NCBI RefSeq assembly: GCF_001565895.1
Contig: NZ_LSNE01000007.1
Coordinates: forward strand, 192,845-256,844
Direction of reading: 5' to 3'
DNA from: Paraglaciecola hydrolytica
GTDB lineage: Bacteria; Pseudomonadota; Gammaproteobacteria; Enterobacterales; Alteromonadaceae
DNA length: 64,000 nucleotides
Positions 8,801-17,559 of the stretch are shown here, in pieces (position 1 is the first letter of the stretch; every line of letters starts with the position of its first letter). The notes beneath the pieces are model-generated. The model searched no databases and was not told the DNA's origin. It saw only the letters and a list, made by a program, of their open reading frames with translations. The position numbers and the translations under genes are program-made.

Positions 8801-10282
8801 ATGTCACTTGTAAAGGGTGCCAGAAGAGAGGGGACGGTAAAGTATGAACGTCATAAACCAGAGCAAACCCTTCTTTATCAAATTATTGAAAGATATTACC
8901 CGCAGTTTCTGACCCACATGAGGCAACAAGATAAAGATTTACCCAAGTATGTGCGGTCAGAATTTGAAGAGTACCTCAAGTGCGGTCGTTTGGAATATGG
9001 GTTTTTGCGAGTACGTTGTGAAGATTGTCACCATGAGCACCTAGTTGCATTCAGTTGTAAACGCCGAGGGTTTTGTCCCAGTTGCGGTGCGCGGCGAATG
9101 GCAGAAAGCGCCGCCTTGCTGGTTGATGATGTGTTGCCTCATGAGCCCATTAGGCAATGGGTATTGAGCTTCCCTTTTCAACTTAGATTTTTGTTTGCCA
9201 GTTATCCTCGCATCATGGGAAAAGTACTGGGTATTGTCTATCGCACACTTGCCACACATATCACTAAAAAAGCAGGCTACAACAAACAGACGGCACAAAC
9301 GGGTGCGGTCACACTGATCCAACGATTTGGCTCAGCGCTGAATTTAAATATCCATTTTCATATGCTCTACCTCGATGGCGTATATGCCGAAGATAACTAT
9401 GGCAAAACGCGTTTTCACCCGATAAAAACCCCGACAAAAAGTGAACTGAATAGTCTTACTCACCGCATTAGCCAGCGTGTGGCGGGTTTTCTTGAACGCG
9501 AGGGCTTATTAGTGAGGGATGATGACAATGACTACCTGGCTTTGGATGGGCTGGAAGACGAACCGATGTTGCAAATTCACGGGTATTCCATTACTTATCG
9601 CATCGCTACAGGCAAACAGCAAGGACGAAAGGTCTTTACCTTGCAAACCATTGCACCTATGGCAGAGCAGGGGCTTGCGTCAGGCTGTGCCGCAAATGTG
9701 GCAGGCTTCAGTCTCCATGCAGGTGTCATGAGCAATGCACAGGATAGGTGTAAACTGGAAAGGCTGTGCCGTTATATTACCCGCTCTGGGGTATCAGAAA
9801 AAAGGTTGGCAATAACGACTTACGGCAAGGTGCGCTACCAACTCAAAACACCCTACCGTGACGGTACCACTCATGTGATCTTTGAGCCGCTGGATTTTAT
9901 TGCCCGTTTAGCGGCCTTGGTACCCAAACCCCGCGTAAACCTCACTAGGTTTCATGGTGTATTTGCACCAAACAGTCGGCACTGCGTGGCAATAACACCA
10001 GCCTTACGAAATAAGACTAAACAAGCCTTGCCGACAGGGCAGGAAAAAACACGGGCACAAAAACACCAATCGATGACCTGGGCGCAAAGACTTAAACGGG
10101 TTTTTAACATCGACATTGAAACGTGTGAGCAATGCGGTGGTGCGGTTAAGGTTATAGCGAGCATCGAAGACCCATTGGTGATCCAAAAGATACTTAGTCA
10201 CCTGAATACAAAAAATGACGAAGTCGTCGAGCTATTGCCCCCACAAAGTCGAGCACCGCCTCAGATAAGTCTGTTTGAATAA
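8801..10282 (+). CDS. IS91-family (HUH) transposase
   Basis: 493 residues, the expected size for IS91/ISCR-type rolling-circle transposases. An N-terminal zinc-binding region carries C73, C76, C86, C92 and C95. The HUH motif is IHFH (H185, H187) before MLYLDG, followed by a region with YITRSGVSEKR and TYGKVRYQLK, and a C-terminal CEQCGG zinc pair. The reading frame is intact. Such elements move by single-strand rolling circle replication, leave no target duplication, and prefer tetranucleotides such as GTTC/CTTG next to the origin end. The start ATG at 8801 has a poor ribosome site because the palindrome lies just upstream. Confidence 0.93.
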   Translation: MSLVKGARREGTVKYERHKPEQTLLYQIIERYYPQFLTHMRQQDKDLPKYVRSEFEEYLKCGRLEYGFLRVRCEDCHHEHLVAFSCKRRGFCPSCGARRMAESAALLVDDVLPHEPIRQWVLSFPFQLRFLFASYPRIMGKVLGIVYRTLATHITKKAGYNKQTAQTGAVTLIQRFGSALNLNIHFHMLYLDGVYAEDNYGKTRFHPIKTPTKSELNSLTHRISQRVAGFLEREGLLVRDDDNDYLALDGLEDEPMLQIHGYSITYRIATGKQQGRKVFTLQTIAPMAEQGLASGCAANVAGFSLHAGVMSNAQDRCKLERLCRYITRSGVSEKRLAITTYGKVRYQLKTPYRDGTTHVIFEPLDFIARLAALVPKPRVNLTRFHGVFAPNSRHCVAITPALRNKTKQALPTGQEKTRAQKHQSMTWAQRLKRVFNIDIETCEQCGGAVKVIASIEDPLVIQKILSHLNTKNDEVVELLPPQSRAPPQISLFE

Positions 10283-10465
10283 AAGCCGTTCCATCATAAA
10301 CAAAACTGGTTTGCACAACAGCGGGATGCGCTTGTCTTGCATTCTGAATTAAGTAGAAACAGTTGATTAATCGACGAAAAATAACCGACTTTCACTCCCT
10401 TAAGAATATGAAATAGATGTCAACATGGAAAATATAAGGCATCATGTATTTTGATTTTAGGAAAA

Positions 10466-10612
10466 ATGACGTTTTATTTTACCTATACTCAAACTAGCTG
10501 GGCAAAACATTATGGTGCAGTTTGGAATGCATTAATAACGGCCCGTAATATAAGCGATCCAGAACGTCGCTTAGGCCCAAACCGTTATAACGAGTCATTC
10601 ACCACGAATTAG
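10466..10612 (+). CDS. Small ORF or gene remnant, 48 aa
   Basis: An ATG with AGGA upstream opens 48 codons to a TAG. The peptide is rich in aromatic residues at its start (MTFYFTYTQTSW) and ends with a polar ERRLGPNRYNESF stretch, which looks protein-like rather than random. It contains a 7-bp inverted repeat at 10551-10557/10567-10573. Not recognised; could be the C-terminal remnant of a gene cut by the IS91-type element. Confidence 0.3.
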   Translation: MTFYFTYTQTSWAKHYGAVWNALITARNISDPERRLGPNRYNESFTTN

Positions 10613-10675
10613 CTCTAGATTTGGTCGCGCCATTTTTAGTGGTTTTTGGACCTAATCAACAGGGTAATAAGGTTG

Positions 10676-12925
10676 TTAATTTGCGCAGGTTTCTGGCAGA
10701 GCTTGCCAGGAATCCGCGATTGGGTTGTTGTGGCAAATCAACTCTAACACCTTAATTTTTTCTGCCGCTAAGGCAGCATCCAGTTCGCTTAAGAGCGCCA
10801 GGTATTGTGGCCGATATTCTGGATCTTGTTTTAATGAGTCCAGCATAGGATCATGAAAATCAGTGAACCTGCGATTTCCCAAAGCAAATGATTGTCGCAA
10901 CAATCGCAGTGTCTTCGCTTTGTCATTGTCTAACCAGGCGCGAAAGGCTTTGTCTTTATAAAAAGAATGAGTAGAGCGATAAGAACTTAACTGCTGTTTT
11001 TTGGCCAAGTCTATGTCAATCAAACTGATAAGGTGATCCGCCTCATCCTGATGATTAGTTTGTTGCAATATATAGGCATACTGAGTTGCCATTTCTAGTG
11101 TATAGGTGTAAACGGAAAGGAGTTTATCGGCTCCAAGCAAAGCCTGGAACTGATCCATCTTTTCTTTGAGCCCTTCCCACTGACGCGAAAAATACAGTGA
11201 GCTGATATAGAAATATTGTAGTAAGTTATTCTGTGGGTCTTGCTCAATAGCGTTTACAAACAGTTTGATGGCGTCGTCATAGTTCTGAGAAAGGTAAGCT
11301 GCAAAAGGCAAGCTATCATCCGAAATTCGTCTCGCTTCCGCGCCTAAACCAACCATGGACAAAGTAAAGACAACTGCTTGATTTGAGTGTGAATCCAAAG
11401 GATCTTCGGCGTAGGCCTTTAGGATCCAATGCAATGATTTAGCTAGTTCACCTTTAAAAAATTCAATCATGTCTAACATTCTGTAACCAGCCCAAGGGTA
11501 TTGTTTCAGCAATTGTTTTGCTATTGCCTCCGCCTTTTCAGGTTCCGAGCTGGCTTTACTCATGGCGTAGTTAAATTGACCAATAATAGACAAAGGATCG
11601 ATCTCCAGCAGATGCTGAAGCGTGACTTCGGATTCCTTATATAAACGTAACGATTGCTGTGAAGCACTTTGCCAATTAAGCACATCTATATAGACCGGGT
11701 TTATTGCAAGGGCTTTAGCCGCATATTCAAGTACCAATTTTTCATTATGATTGGTTAATGCCAACAATGTCTTTGCCCCCCAAGCTTCCGCCAGCATCGG
11801 GTTAAGCGCCATGGCTTTGTCGATATGCGGGCTAGCTCGCTGGTTGACTTCGGTAAGGGTTAAGTCACCATAGCTAGCAGAGTCAGAGGACAGCATAGCG
11901 ATGGCGATGGCCAGTTGGGCATGTGCCGGTGCATAATTTGAATCGAGGCGAATCGCCTTTTCGAGGTAACGAACCGCCTCGGTAATGGCTTTATTGCCAC
12001 GCTGATTAATCAAGTGACGACCATGTAGATAGGCTTCATAGGCTGCGGTGTTTGCCGCTTCTACAACTTTTGGGGCACCAAGATTACCATTATTATCCGG
12101 CACCTGAAGTTTCATTTCTGCTTGCAACGCATGACCAATGGCAGCGGAAATTTCATCCTGAATGGCGAAGATGTCTTTTAATTCTCTATCATAAGTTTGC
12201 GACCACAGATGATAGCCATTTTCTGCTTCGATAAGCTGAGCAGTGATCCTGAGTTTGGTGCCCGATTTTCTTACCGAGCCCTCCAGAATGTGGTTCACTT
12301 TCAGCAGTTTTGCAATTTCACTGACATCACGATTGTCGTCTTTAAACTGAAAAGAGGAGGTTCTCGCAGCCACGCGTAAATTACGAAACTGTGCCAATAC
12401 ATTCAATAACTCTTCAGAGATACCGTCGGAAAAATAGTCTTGCTCCGGGTCGGAAGACAAGTTAACAAATGGCAGTACCGCAATGGATTTATCTAAGGAG
12501 TTAACCACAGCAACTGAATCATCTACCGTTACACTTTGTGACACTGACGACTCTGCTTCAACTGCGTTTCCATTATCACTAAAACGCGATTCCCAAACAA
12601 AGTAGATAAGAGCAATAAATAACAAACCGATAATAACAAAATCCAGTTTGCGATTGGTGACATGGGTGATGGATTCGGTGCGATCGACCTGAGATTCCAT
12701 TTTGATACCATCAGGAGTAATTTCGAACGCCCAAGCAAAAAATAGGGCGAATGGAAAACCAATTAAGCCGAAAAAAAACACTAACGTATTAACCCAGTCA
12801 GGCAAATTCAAGGCAGGTACCGCAAGGCTAGTAACTTGGATGACCAGCCATGCCAATACCAAATAGGCCACTCCTACCTTAAATACATTTCTACGTTTAA
12901 GTTCCTGAAAAAGTGAATTTATCAC
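10676..12925 (-). CDS. Membrane-anchored TolB-like/TPR repeat protein
   Basis: 749 residues from a GTG start with AGGG 8 bases upstream. Three hydrophobic segments (about 17-36, 47-66 and 93-112) are followed by a TolB/FlgO-like nucleotide-binding-type domain (about 145-265; SIAVLPFVNLSSDPEQDYFS, then GISEELL and LEGSVRKSG). The rest, about 280-720, is TPR helices (for example AVRYLEKAIRLDSNYAPAHAQLAIA). In related proteins this module follows an adenylate-cyclase or winged-helix domain; here it follows transmembrane helices. Probably a membrane sensor/scaffold; the ligand is unknown. Monocistronic. Confidence 0.82.
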   Translation of the reverse strand: MINSLFQELKRRNVFKVGVAYLVLAWLVIQVTSLAVPALNLPDWVNTLVFFFGLIGFPFALFFAWAFEITPDGIKMESQVDRTESITHVTNRKLDFVIIGLLFIALIYFVWESRFSDNGNAVEAESSVSQSVTVDDSVAVVNSLDKSIAVLPFVNLSSDPEQDYFSDGISEELLNVLAQFRNLRVAARTSSFQFKDDNRDVSEIAKLLKVNHILEGSVRKSGTKLRITAQLIEAENGYHLWSQTYDRELKDIFAIQDEISAAIGHALQAEMKLQVPDNNGNLGAPKVVEAANTAAYEAYLHGRHLINQRGNKAITEAVRYLEKAIRLDSNYAPAHAQLAIAIAMLSSDSASYGDLTLTEVNQRASPHIDKAMALNPMLAEAWGAKTLLALTNHNEKLVLEYAAKALAINPVYIDVLNWQSASQQSLRLYKESEVTLQHLLEIDPLSIIGQFNYAMSKASSEPEKAEAIAKQLLKQYPWAGYRMLDMIEFFKGELAKSLHWILKAYAEDPLDSHSNQAVVFTLSMVGLGAEARRISDDSLPFAAYLSQNYDDAIKLFVNAIEQDPQNNLLQYFYISSLYFSRQWEGLKEKMDQFQALLGADKLLSVYTYTLEMATQYAYILQQTNHQDEADHLISLIDIDLAKKQQLSSYRSTHSFYKDKAFRAWLDNDKAKTLRLLRQSFALGNRRFTDFHDPMLDSLKQDPEYRPQYLALLSELDAALAAEKIKVLELICHNNPIADSWQALPETCAN

Positions 12926-13056
12926 TACTGTGCCCTAAGTGATTTTTTTTATCCTTCGAATAATGTAACTGTCAGCGAATAAATTAGCAATATCGTTATC
13001 AAAAGTGACGCAATCAACTGAATACAAATAAATGATGTTGTATGGCAGTTACACTA

Positions 13057-13215
13057 TCACGCGCCAAACTTCACTCTCACCCCAGCATTAACAATAAAGC
13101 CATCATTGCGAGACCAAATATCTGTGGTCCATTGGCCGCTTGGTGCTCTGGAAGGCAAAAGCAGGGGATGTTCATCGGTTTGTTTTACATTCAGTAAGTT
13201 TTCAAAATTAATAAA
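13057..13215 (-). pseudogene. C-terminal remnant of a TonB-dependent receptor
   Basis: Read on the minus strand, 52 codons and a TGA encode FINFENLLNVKQT, a PLLLPSRAPSGQWTTDIWS-type loop, and a final NAGVRVKF strand plus GA. This is the last two beta-strands of a TonB-dependent outer-membrane receptor, with the ENL(T)NVRQT motif and terminal aromatic. Upstream the frame runs into a TGA soon after and no plug or barrel sequence remains, so it is a truncated pseudogene. Confidence 0.7.
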
Positions 13216-13818
13216 CCAGCACCAACTGAAAATTAAGCATCACGAGATAGCAGAAATATGCCTTAAACGAGTAAGTGCGACCTGACATTTAAAGACTATA
13301 GCCAGTGCAAATATAAAGAGTTGATTCATCAACATATTGCTATGAATTAGCTCAATCTGGCGTTGTTTAAATTAGATTTCAACCAAGCCTGACAGACGCC
13401 TATGAGCGAAAAGCGGAAGTTGGCACGTTAGCAACCTGAGAGGCTTCTCCAAGTTCATTTCTGTCAGTGAGAAGTCAAAATGAAACACTAACTTTTACCA
13501 GCCTCCGGAAGTTAGCATTTTAGAATTTATACTGAAAAACTTGGTATGTTTTGATCTACAGATGACATGGCTGTTCAACCATATTACGCTAGACTAATCC
13601 TGATAGCGGATGTTCCCAAAAGATAAAAGCATGTGTTTCTTGATGATGATTTTTGCCAATATATAGTTAAGTATGAACGAGAATAAAACCATTAAAGCAT
13701 TCATAGAACTTGTTACATAACTCGGCTTATTTAGTATGAGTGATGAGCACAAATTGCTGTCTGATAGATGACTTGAGCAATCGATTCGATTGTTGAGTGT
13801 TAAATTACAGTCAATAAA

Positions 13819-13855
13819 AAAGCACCAGATTCTTATTAAAGAAAAGTGGTGCTTT
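13819..13855 (-). terminator. Terminator after the PEP-CTERM gene
   Basis: AAAGCACCA and TGGTGCTTT pair over 9 bp, extended by an inner TTCTT/AAGAA stem. On the minus strand the stem ends in a run of T, 22 bases past the stop codon at 13877. Confidence 0.8.
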
Positions 13856-13876
13856 GTTTGATAGATAACAGTTAGA

Positions 13877-14524
13877 TTACTGTTTCTTCTTTCCTAATAA
13901 AGAGCGACGAGATGCTAAACCCATAATACCTAATGCGAAGATGGCAAGGATAGAAGGCTCTGGAACTTCTACATCATTAGTTGGATATTGAGCTGTTGAT
14001 GAGATATCTAACAAATATGCACCTGAAGAAACTCCATCATACTCCCAATTGGATAGTACGCTGGCGCCTCCAGCTCCTGTTGGAGATAATTGTCCAGTAA
14101 AATCACTGGGAAATATTGCACCATCAACAGATAACGGATCATTTGACCAAGATGATATGCCAACAAAATACGCTCCTGCGGCTAATGTCGCTTGGATAAT
14201 AGAGTTAGGGAACGGAGCATCGTCGTTATGAAATAAACCAAAGCCTAAACTGTCAAATAAAAATATTTGAGTGTCTAAACCGCTATTATCTTGATAAACG
14301 TTTAAATCAAGTATACCGCCGCCCCAGTAAAACCCAAACAAATCAATATCGGAGTTTGTATCTATGGTTCCAGATACTTGAGTTGTGCCTCCTGCCAATA
14401 TTTGTGCTGTAATTAAGCTGTCGCCTGTATCGTCAATTTCAAGAATCAACCCAGCATTCGCAAAACCAGTTGCAGATAAAAACAAGCCAGCAAAAGCTGC
14501 TTTTAACATTTTTAAATTCATCAT
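13877..14524 (-). CDS. PEP-CTERM sorting-domain protein
   Basis: 215 residues: signal peptide to about FANA (residue 24), a beta-rich body resembling pre-peptidase C-terminal/DVUA0089-type domains (SGTIDTNSDIDLFGFYW, then AAGAYFVGISSW), and a C-terminal VPEPSILAIFALGIMGLASRR. That last stretch is the PEP motif, membrane helix and basic tail recognised by exosortase/archaeosortase systems. AAGGAA precedes the ATG. Expected to be exported, processed by exosortase and retained or released at the surface, often with exopolysaccharide. No exosortase gene is in this window. Confidence 0.9.
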   Translation of the reverse strand: MMNLKMLKAAFAGLFLSATGFANAGLILEIDDTGDSLITAQILAGGTTQVSGTIDTNSDIDLFGFYWGGGILDLNVYQDNSGLDTQIFLFDSLGFGLFHNDDAPFPNSIIQATLAAGAYFVGISSWSNDPLSVDGAIFPSDFTGQLSPTGAGGASVLSNWEYDGVSSGAYLLDISSTAQYPTNDVEVPEPSILAIFALGIMGLASRRSLLGKKKQ

Positions 14525-15249
14525 ATTTTCCTTTGTAATATATTCATTGAAAGTAGAATGGTATTGTTATTTGGGTTTCAAGCAAAAATTGCACCAAAAT
14601 ATAAAAACCCCTTTTTTTTCAGTGTGTTAGTGATATGTATTAAATCACAAATATGACAAGTGTAAAAATACTGGACACTTATCCAATCATAATTAATTGT
14701 TTTATTTACATTGAGTTAACAAATACTAGAACTATCACGTACTACAACATTCCTGCATAATCCTAAGCATTAAATAGCTGCCCAAGCAATGTCACTAAAT
14801 CAACACTAAATGCGGTTAAACCACCACTTATGACGCTGTTTTTTTATAAGAAATACCAGTTACAAAGCAAAGAGTAAGTTAAGACTTTTTATGACCGTAA
14901 GCACCTAAAAAGAGTATTAATTCAAACGAAAGCCAAACAACGACGTTAGATATTCCAGCTAAAAATAATTGAAGAACAGCATCAAGAAGTTGTTACGGCA
15001 ACTAATGTTAGCCAAGATTCAAATCGGGCTGCAAAGGTAATCTTCGTATGATCGGCTGACCAAAAAATGTAGTGAATTAGTAGTTGCACTCCACTGTCGG
15101 CCTACACCAGCTCCTCAAACTTATAGTGATTTCTTGTTAAAATTGCCACTAATATGTTTATTATTTTACAAAAGCTAATGACCGCAGTTGGCACATTTTC
15201 GAAGTTCGGCTTAAGACAAACAACGGACGACGATAATAGGAAATGACAA
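14525..15249. other. Gene-poor intergenic region
   Basis: About 725 bases. No credible intact gene. Around 14885-14995 on the minus strand there is a short frame without a start codon encoding a hydrophobic segment (AGISNVVVWLSFELILFLGA), possibly a remnant of a membrane protein. No RNA or repeat could be supported. Confidence 0.5.
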
Positions 15250-16140
15250 TTAATTTTTGCCAATTTGTATTACTGCATCCAAACCTGAAAATCCCAAAAA
15301 AATAAATATTAGTCCACCTACTATTGAGGCTATGTCTATAATTCTTTTTGGAAGGAATGCACAGGAAATAAACAAAAATACGACAACCAATTTTGAAAGT
15401 GCCGCAGCATACCTCATATATTCTGCTTGAAACGATATTTTGAAATACTCTTCAACAGCTTCTTGTGTAAGTGTGCCTTCCTTGAACATAGAAAATGCAT
15501 ATATCCGTTGAGATTCAGCTTGAAGCGCTTTTGAAACTGAAAAAAGTGAGAGCATTCCGTCCAATGCAACAAAAAATGCCACAAAATATACGGTTATTAC
15601 AAATATCCTTTTAGACCGTTGCTTACTTTTTTCACCTAACGTAACACAAAGAGCAATAATCCAAATTATCTTTGCAAACATACTAATCAGCATAATTGAT
15701 GAAGAAACAGAGTCCTCTGAAAACCTTGAAAAATAGTCCGAAGGAGACAGTGAAACAAAATACAACTCTATGATGATTGTGAGCAAAATTAGAGCTAGTG
15801 CGACTGTTCTGTGCCTTTCTCGCCAATGTTCCAACTGAATTTGGTGTCGAAAGAATTGCACAGTGATAGTTGTAAGGATAGGTAAGGTTAGAATTATAAG
15901 GAATACATACGGCCACAAAATTGGGTAAACTATAACTCCAAAAATAGATTCAAAAATTGTTCTGCACCATTCGCTAAAAGCTTGCCAACCCACGAATAAT
16001 GATCGCACAAAAGGACCTAGTGTCATGAATGGTCCAATGATTGATGAAATAGCAATAGCGAGTTGTACAGCTGGTGGCGCAGCCAGCAATATTTTAGTTA
16101 GGCGCTTAGCGAGCGCAGCGTACCCCATATACTTTCGCAT
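15250..16140 (-). CDS. Multi-pass membrane protein of unknown function
   Basis: Not recognised. 296 residues with about six or seven hydrophobic helices (roughly 20-40, 72-95, 113-130, 147-165, 179-200, 246-262 and 270-288). Basic loops QLEHWRERHR and GEKSKQRSKR suggest cytoplasmic positions. A helical soluble segment (about 207-240) carries TLTQEAVEEYFK. No clear Shine-Dalgarno before ATG 16140. It lies alone between gene-poor stretches in an AT-rich patch, consistent with acquired DNA. Confidence 0.65.
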   Translation of the reverse strand: MRKYMGYAALAKRLTKILLAAPPAVQLAIAISSIIGPFMTLGPFVRSLFVGWQAFSEWCRTIFESIFGVIVYPILWPYVFLIILTLPILTTITVQFFRHQIQLEHWRERHRTVALALILLTIIIELYFVSLSPSDYFSRFSEDSVSSSIMLISMFAKIIWIIALCVTLGEKSKQRSKRIFVITVYFVAFFVALDGMLSLFSVSKALQAESQRIYAFSMFKEGTLTQEAVEEYFKISFQAEYMRYAAALSKLVVVFLFISCAFLPKRIIDIASIVGGLIFIFLGFSGLDAVIQIGKN

Positions 16141-16577
16141 TGCGTTGACCGATTAAATAAAATCATATGTTAATAGGATAACGCAAATTCGTGCAAACCT
16201 ATTTAAAGCAGAATGCTTTTAATGGCTACTTAACACTCATTTTTGCCGTTGATTCTTAGCTAACTGAAAGGTCGCTTTAAGTACTGAGCCGCAATTCAAA
16301 CTAGAAAGCGCCAACGACTGCAAATGGCACATCACTGCCAATCAGGCTTAGTACCAAGCAATATTAAATAAGTTTTCATTCACCTGCTTTACCTATGTTT
16401 TCTCTGTGCCAACTGTGGTGAAAATGCTTTAATTTCTTATGTTTGTACATGGCTCAAAGCCAATTGCGCGATTAAATCTTAGTTTCTAGTCTCTGCTCCA
16501 ATGCGGCCAATTTATCGCCCATTACCCTATCTAACTGGGCTAATCTTTAGTCGTTGTATTAGCCGCAGTTTGAATAC
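16141..16577. other. Intergenic region containing repeat copy 2
   Basis: 437 bases with no gene. Contains the inverted second copy of the dispersed repeat at 16397-16498. The remainder shows nothing I can name. Confidence 0.55.
16397..16498 (-). repeat. Dispersed intergenic repeat, copy 2 (inverted)
   Basis: Read on the minus strand it starts GAGCAGAGACTAGAAACTA and ends AAAGCATTTTCACCACAG, then ACAGAGAAAA, the same blocks and order as 8494-8587 with a diverged middle. Confidence 0.6.
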
Positions 16578-17297
16578 TTATGGAGAAATAGTCATAGATG
16601 ACGCGTCTTCAGTTGCAATAAATACTCCCCTATAAATTACATCATTATTATCAAGTAACTTATTGCTAGAAAATACGTAATTAGTATCAAAGTCTCTGAG
16701 TTTTGATAACACATCGCTGTTCACAGAGTTATCATAGGTAAATGCAAGAAGACAAACCTTTCCTTTGCAACTAAATTTTTCAGAGTGAAAATCATTACCA
16801 AGTTGCGTAACGAGTTGGCTGTAGAGTTTTTGCTGCCTTTCTTCGCTTTCTTGATTTCCTGCCATCGAGTTCATTTTTTCTATGATACTGTCAAGATTTG
16901 GTGACCTAAATATAATTTCTAAAGGGCGCTTATTAACAACGTTTTGCTCATTAACAAATGCACTGTCTAGTTTAAGAATAGAATCAAAGACAGGGGATTC
17001 TGTAAACTCTATTGTTTCTTTCTGAAATTTGCTGAACTGTGACTCATTGCTGGACAGTAATTCTTTGTCTTTTAAACTATTTTCAGTTTCTGCCCTTGAT
17101 GATGCAGGCATTAAATTGTTTGATTCAATGGGTTCAAATGTTGCTAATTCATTCAAAGGCAAACTCGTCGTTAGTTGATGTTCTGACATAGTCTTTTGTT
17201 TAAAATCAGGCGTAACCCGAGATGTATATTTATTGAAGCCCCAAACAACAATGAGAATTAAAAATAAAGATATCGTTGACGCAAAAATATATTTCAT
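16578..17297 (-). CDS. Single-pass anchored protein of unknown function
   Basis: Not recognised. 239 residues: an N-terminal membrane helix (about 4-22), a long polar Ser/Glu/Asn-rich stalk, and a small C-terminal domain with FSCKGKVCLLAFTYD, where the two Cys could form a disulfide in the periplasm. AGGGTAAAG precedes the ATG. Isolated from its neighbours by more than 250 bases on each side. Confidence 0.65.
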   Translation of the reverse strand: MKYIFASTISLFLILIVVWGFNKYTSRVTPDFKQKTMSEHQLTTSLPLNELATFEPIESNNLMPASSRAETENSLKDKELLSSNESQFSKFQKETIEFTESPVFDSILKLDSAFVNEQNVVNKRPLEIIFRSPNLDSIIEKMNSMAGNQESEERQQKLYSQLVTQLGNDFHSEKFSCKGKVCLLAFTYDNSVNSDVLSKLRDFDTNYVFSSNKLLDNNDVIYRGVFIATEDASSMTISP

Positions 17298-17559
17298 TTC
17301 TTTACCCTAAAAAATAGAAGGCACTGTGTTGTGCCTCAAATATGTACATTGAGCTCATTATCTACGACTTGGCTAGTTAAGTAGTGTTGCATTTCTGTGG
17401 GAGGGATAAAGTCAAAATGGTAAGTTTATTTAGTTTCATTTTATTCCGTCACTATGCATTTTCACGTTACTTACAGACTGTAATAACGTGAATTAAGGGT
17501 GATTTAATTGACCTGGTCTGTCAATAAGAGGTGACGAAATTATGCGTAATTTTTTAAAC

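Larger units (their letters stand above)
8492..10620 (+). mobile_element. IS91-type insertion element (boundaries uncertain)
   Basis: Only the transposase is certain. Elements of this family lack terminal inverted repeats and target duplications, so the ends cannot be placed from one copy. I give a generous outer range: candidate left-end structures lie at 8661-8796, and the origin end must lie after 10282. GTTC at about 10289 and CTTG-containing sequence near 10330 are possible target tetranucleotides. Confidence 0.5.
12926..13876. other. Gene-poor region with a receptor remnant
   Basis: About 950 bases without an intact gene. It holds the TBDR C-terminal remnant (13057-13215) and the terminator of the PEP-CTERM gene (13819-13855). 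The remainder has stops in all frames and short motifs such as GAAGTTGGCAC but no repeat or RNA that I can support. Confidence 0.6.

Noticed and set aside
14885..14995. Short hydrophobic minus-strand frame
   Set aside because: No start codon and preceded by a stop; may be a remnant but cannot be tied to any family.
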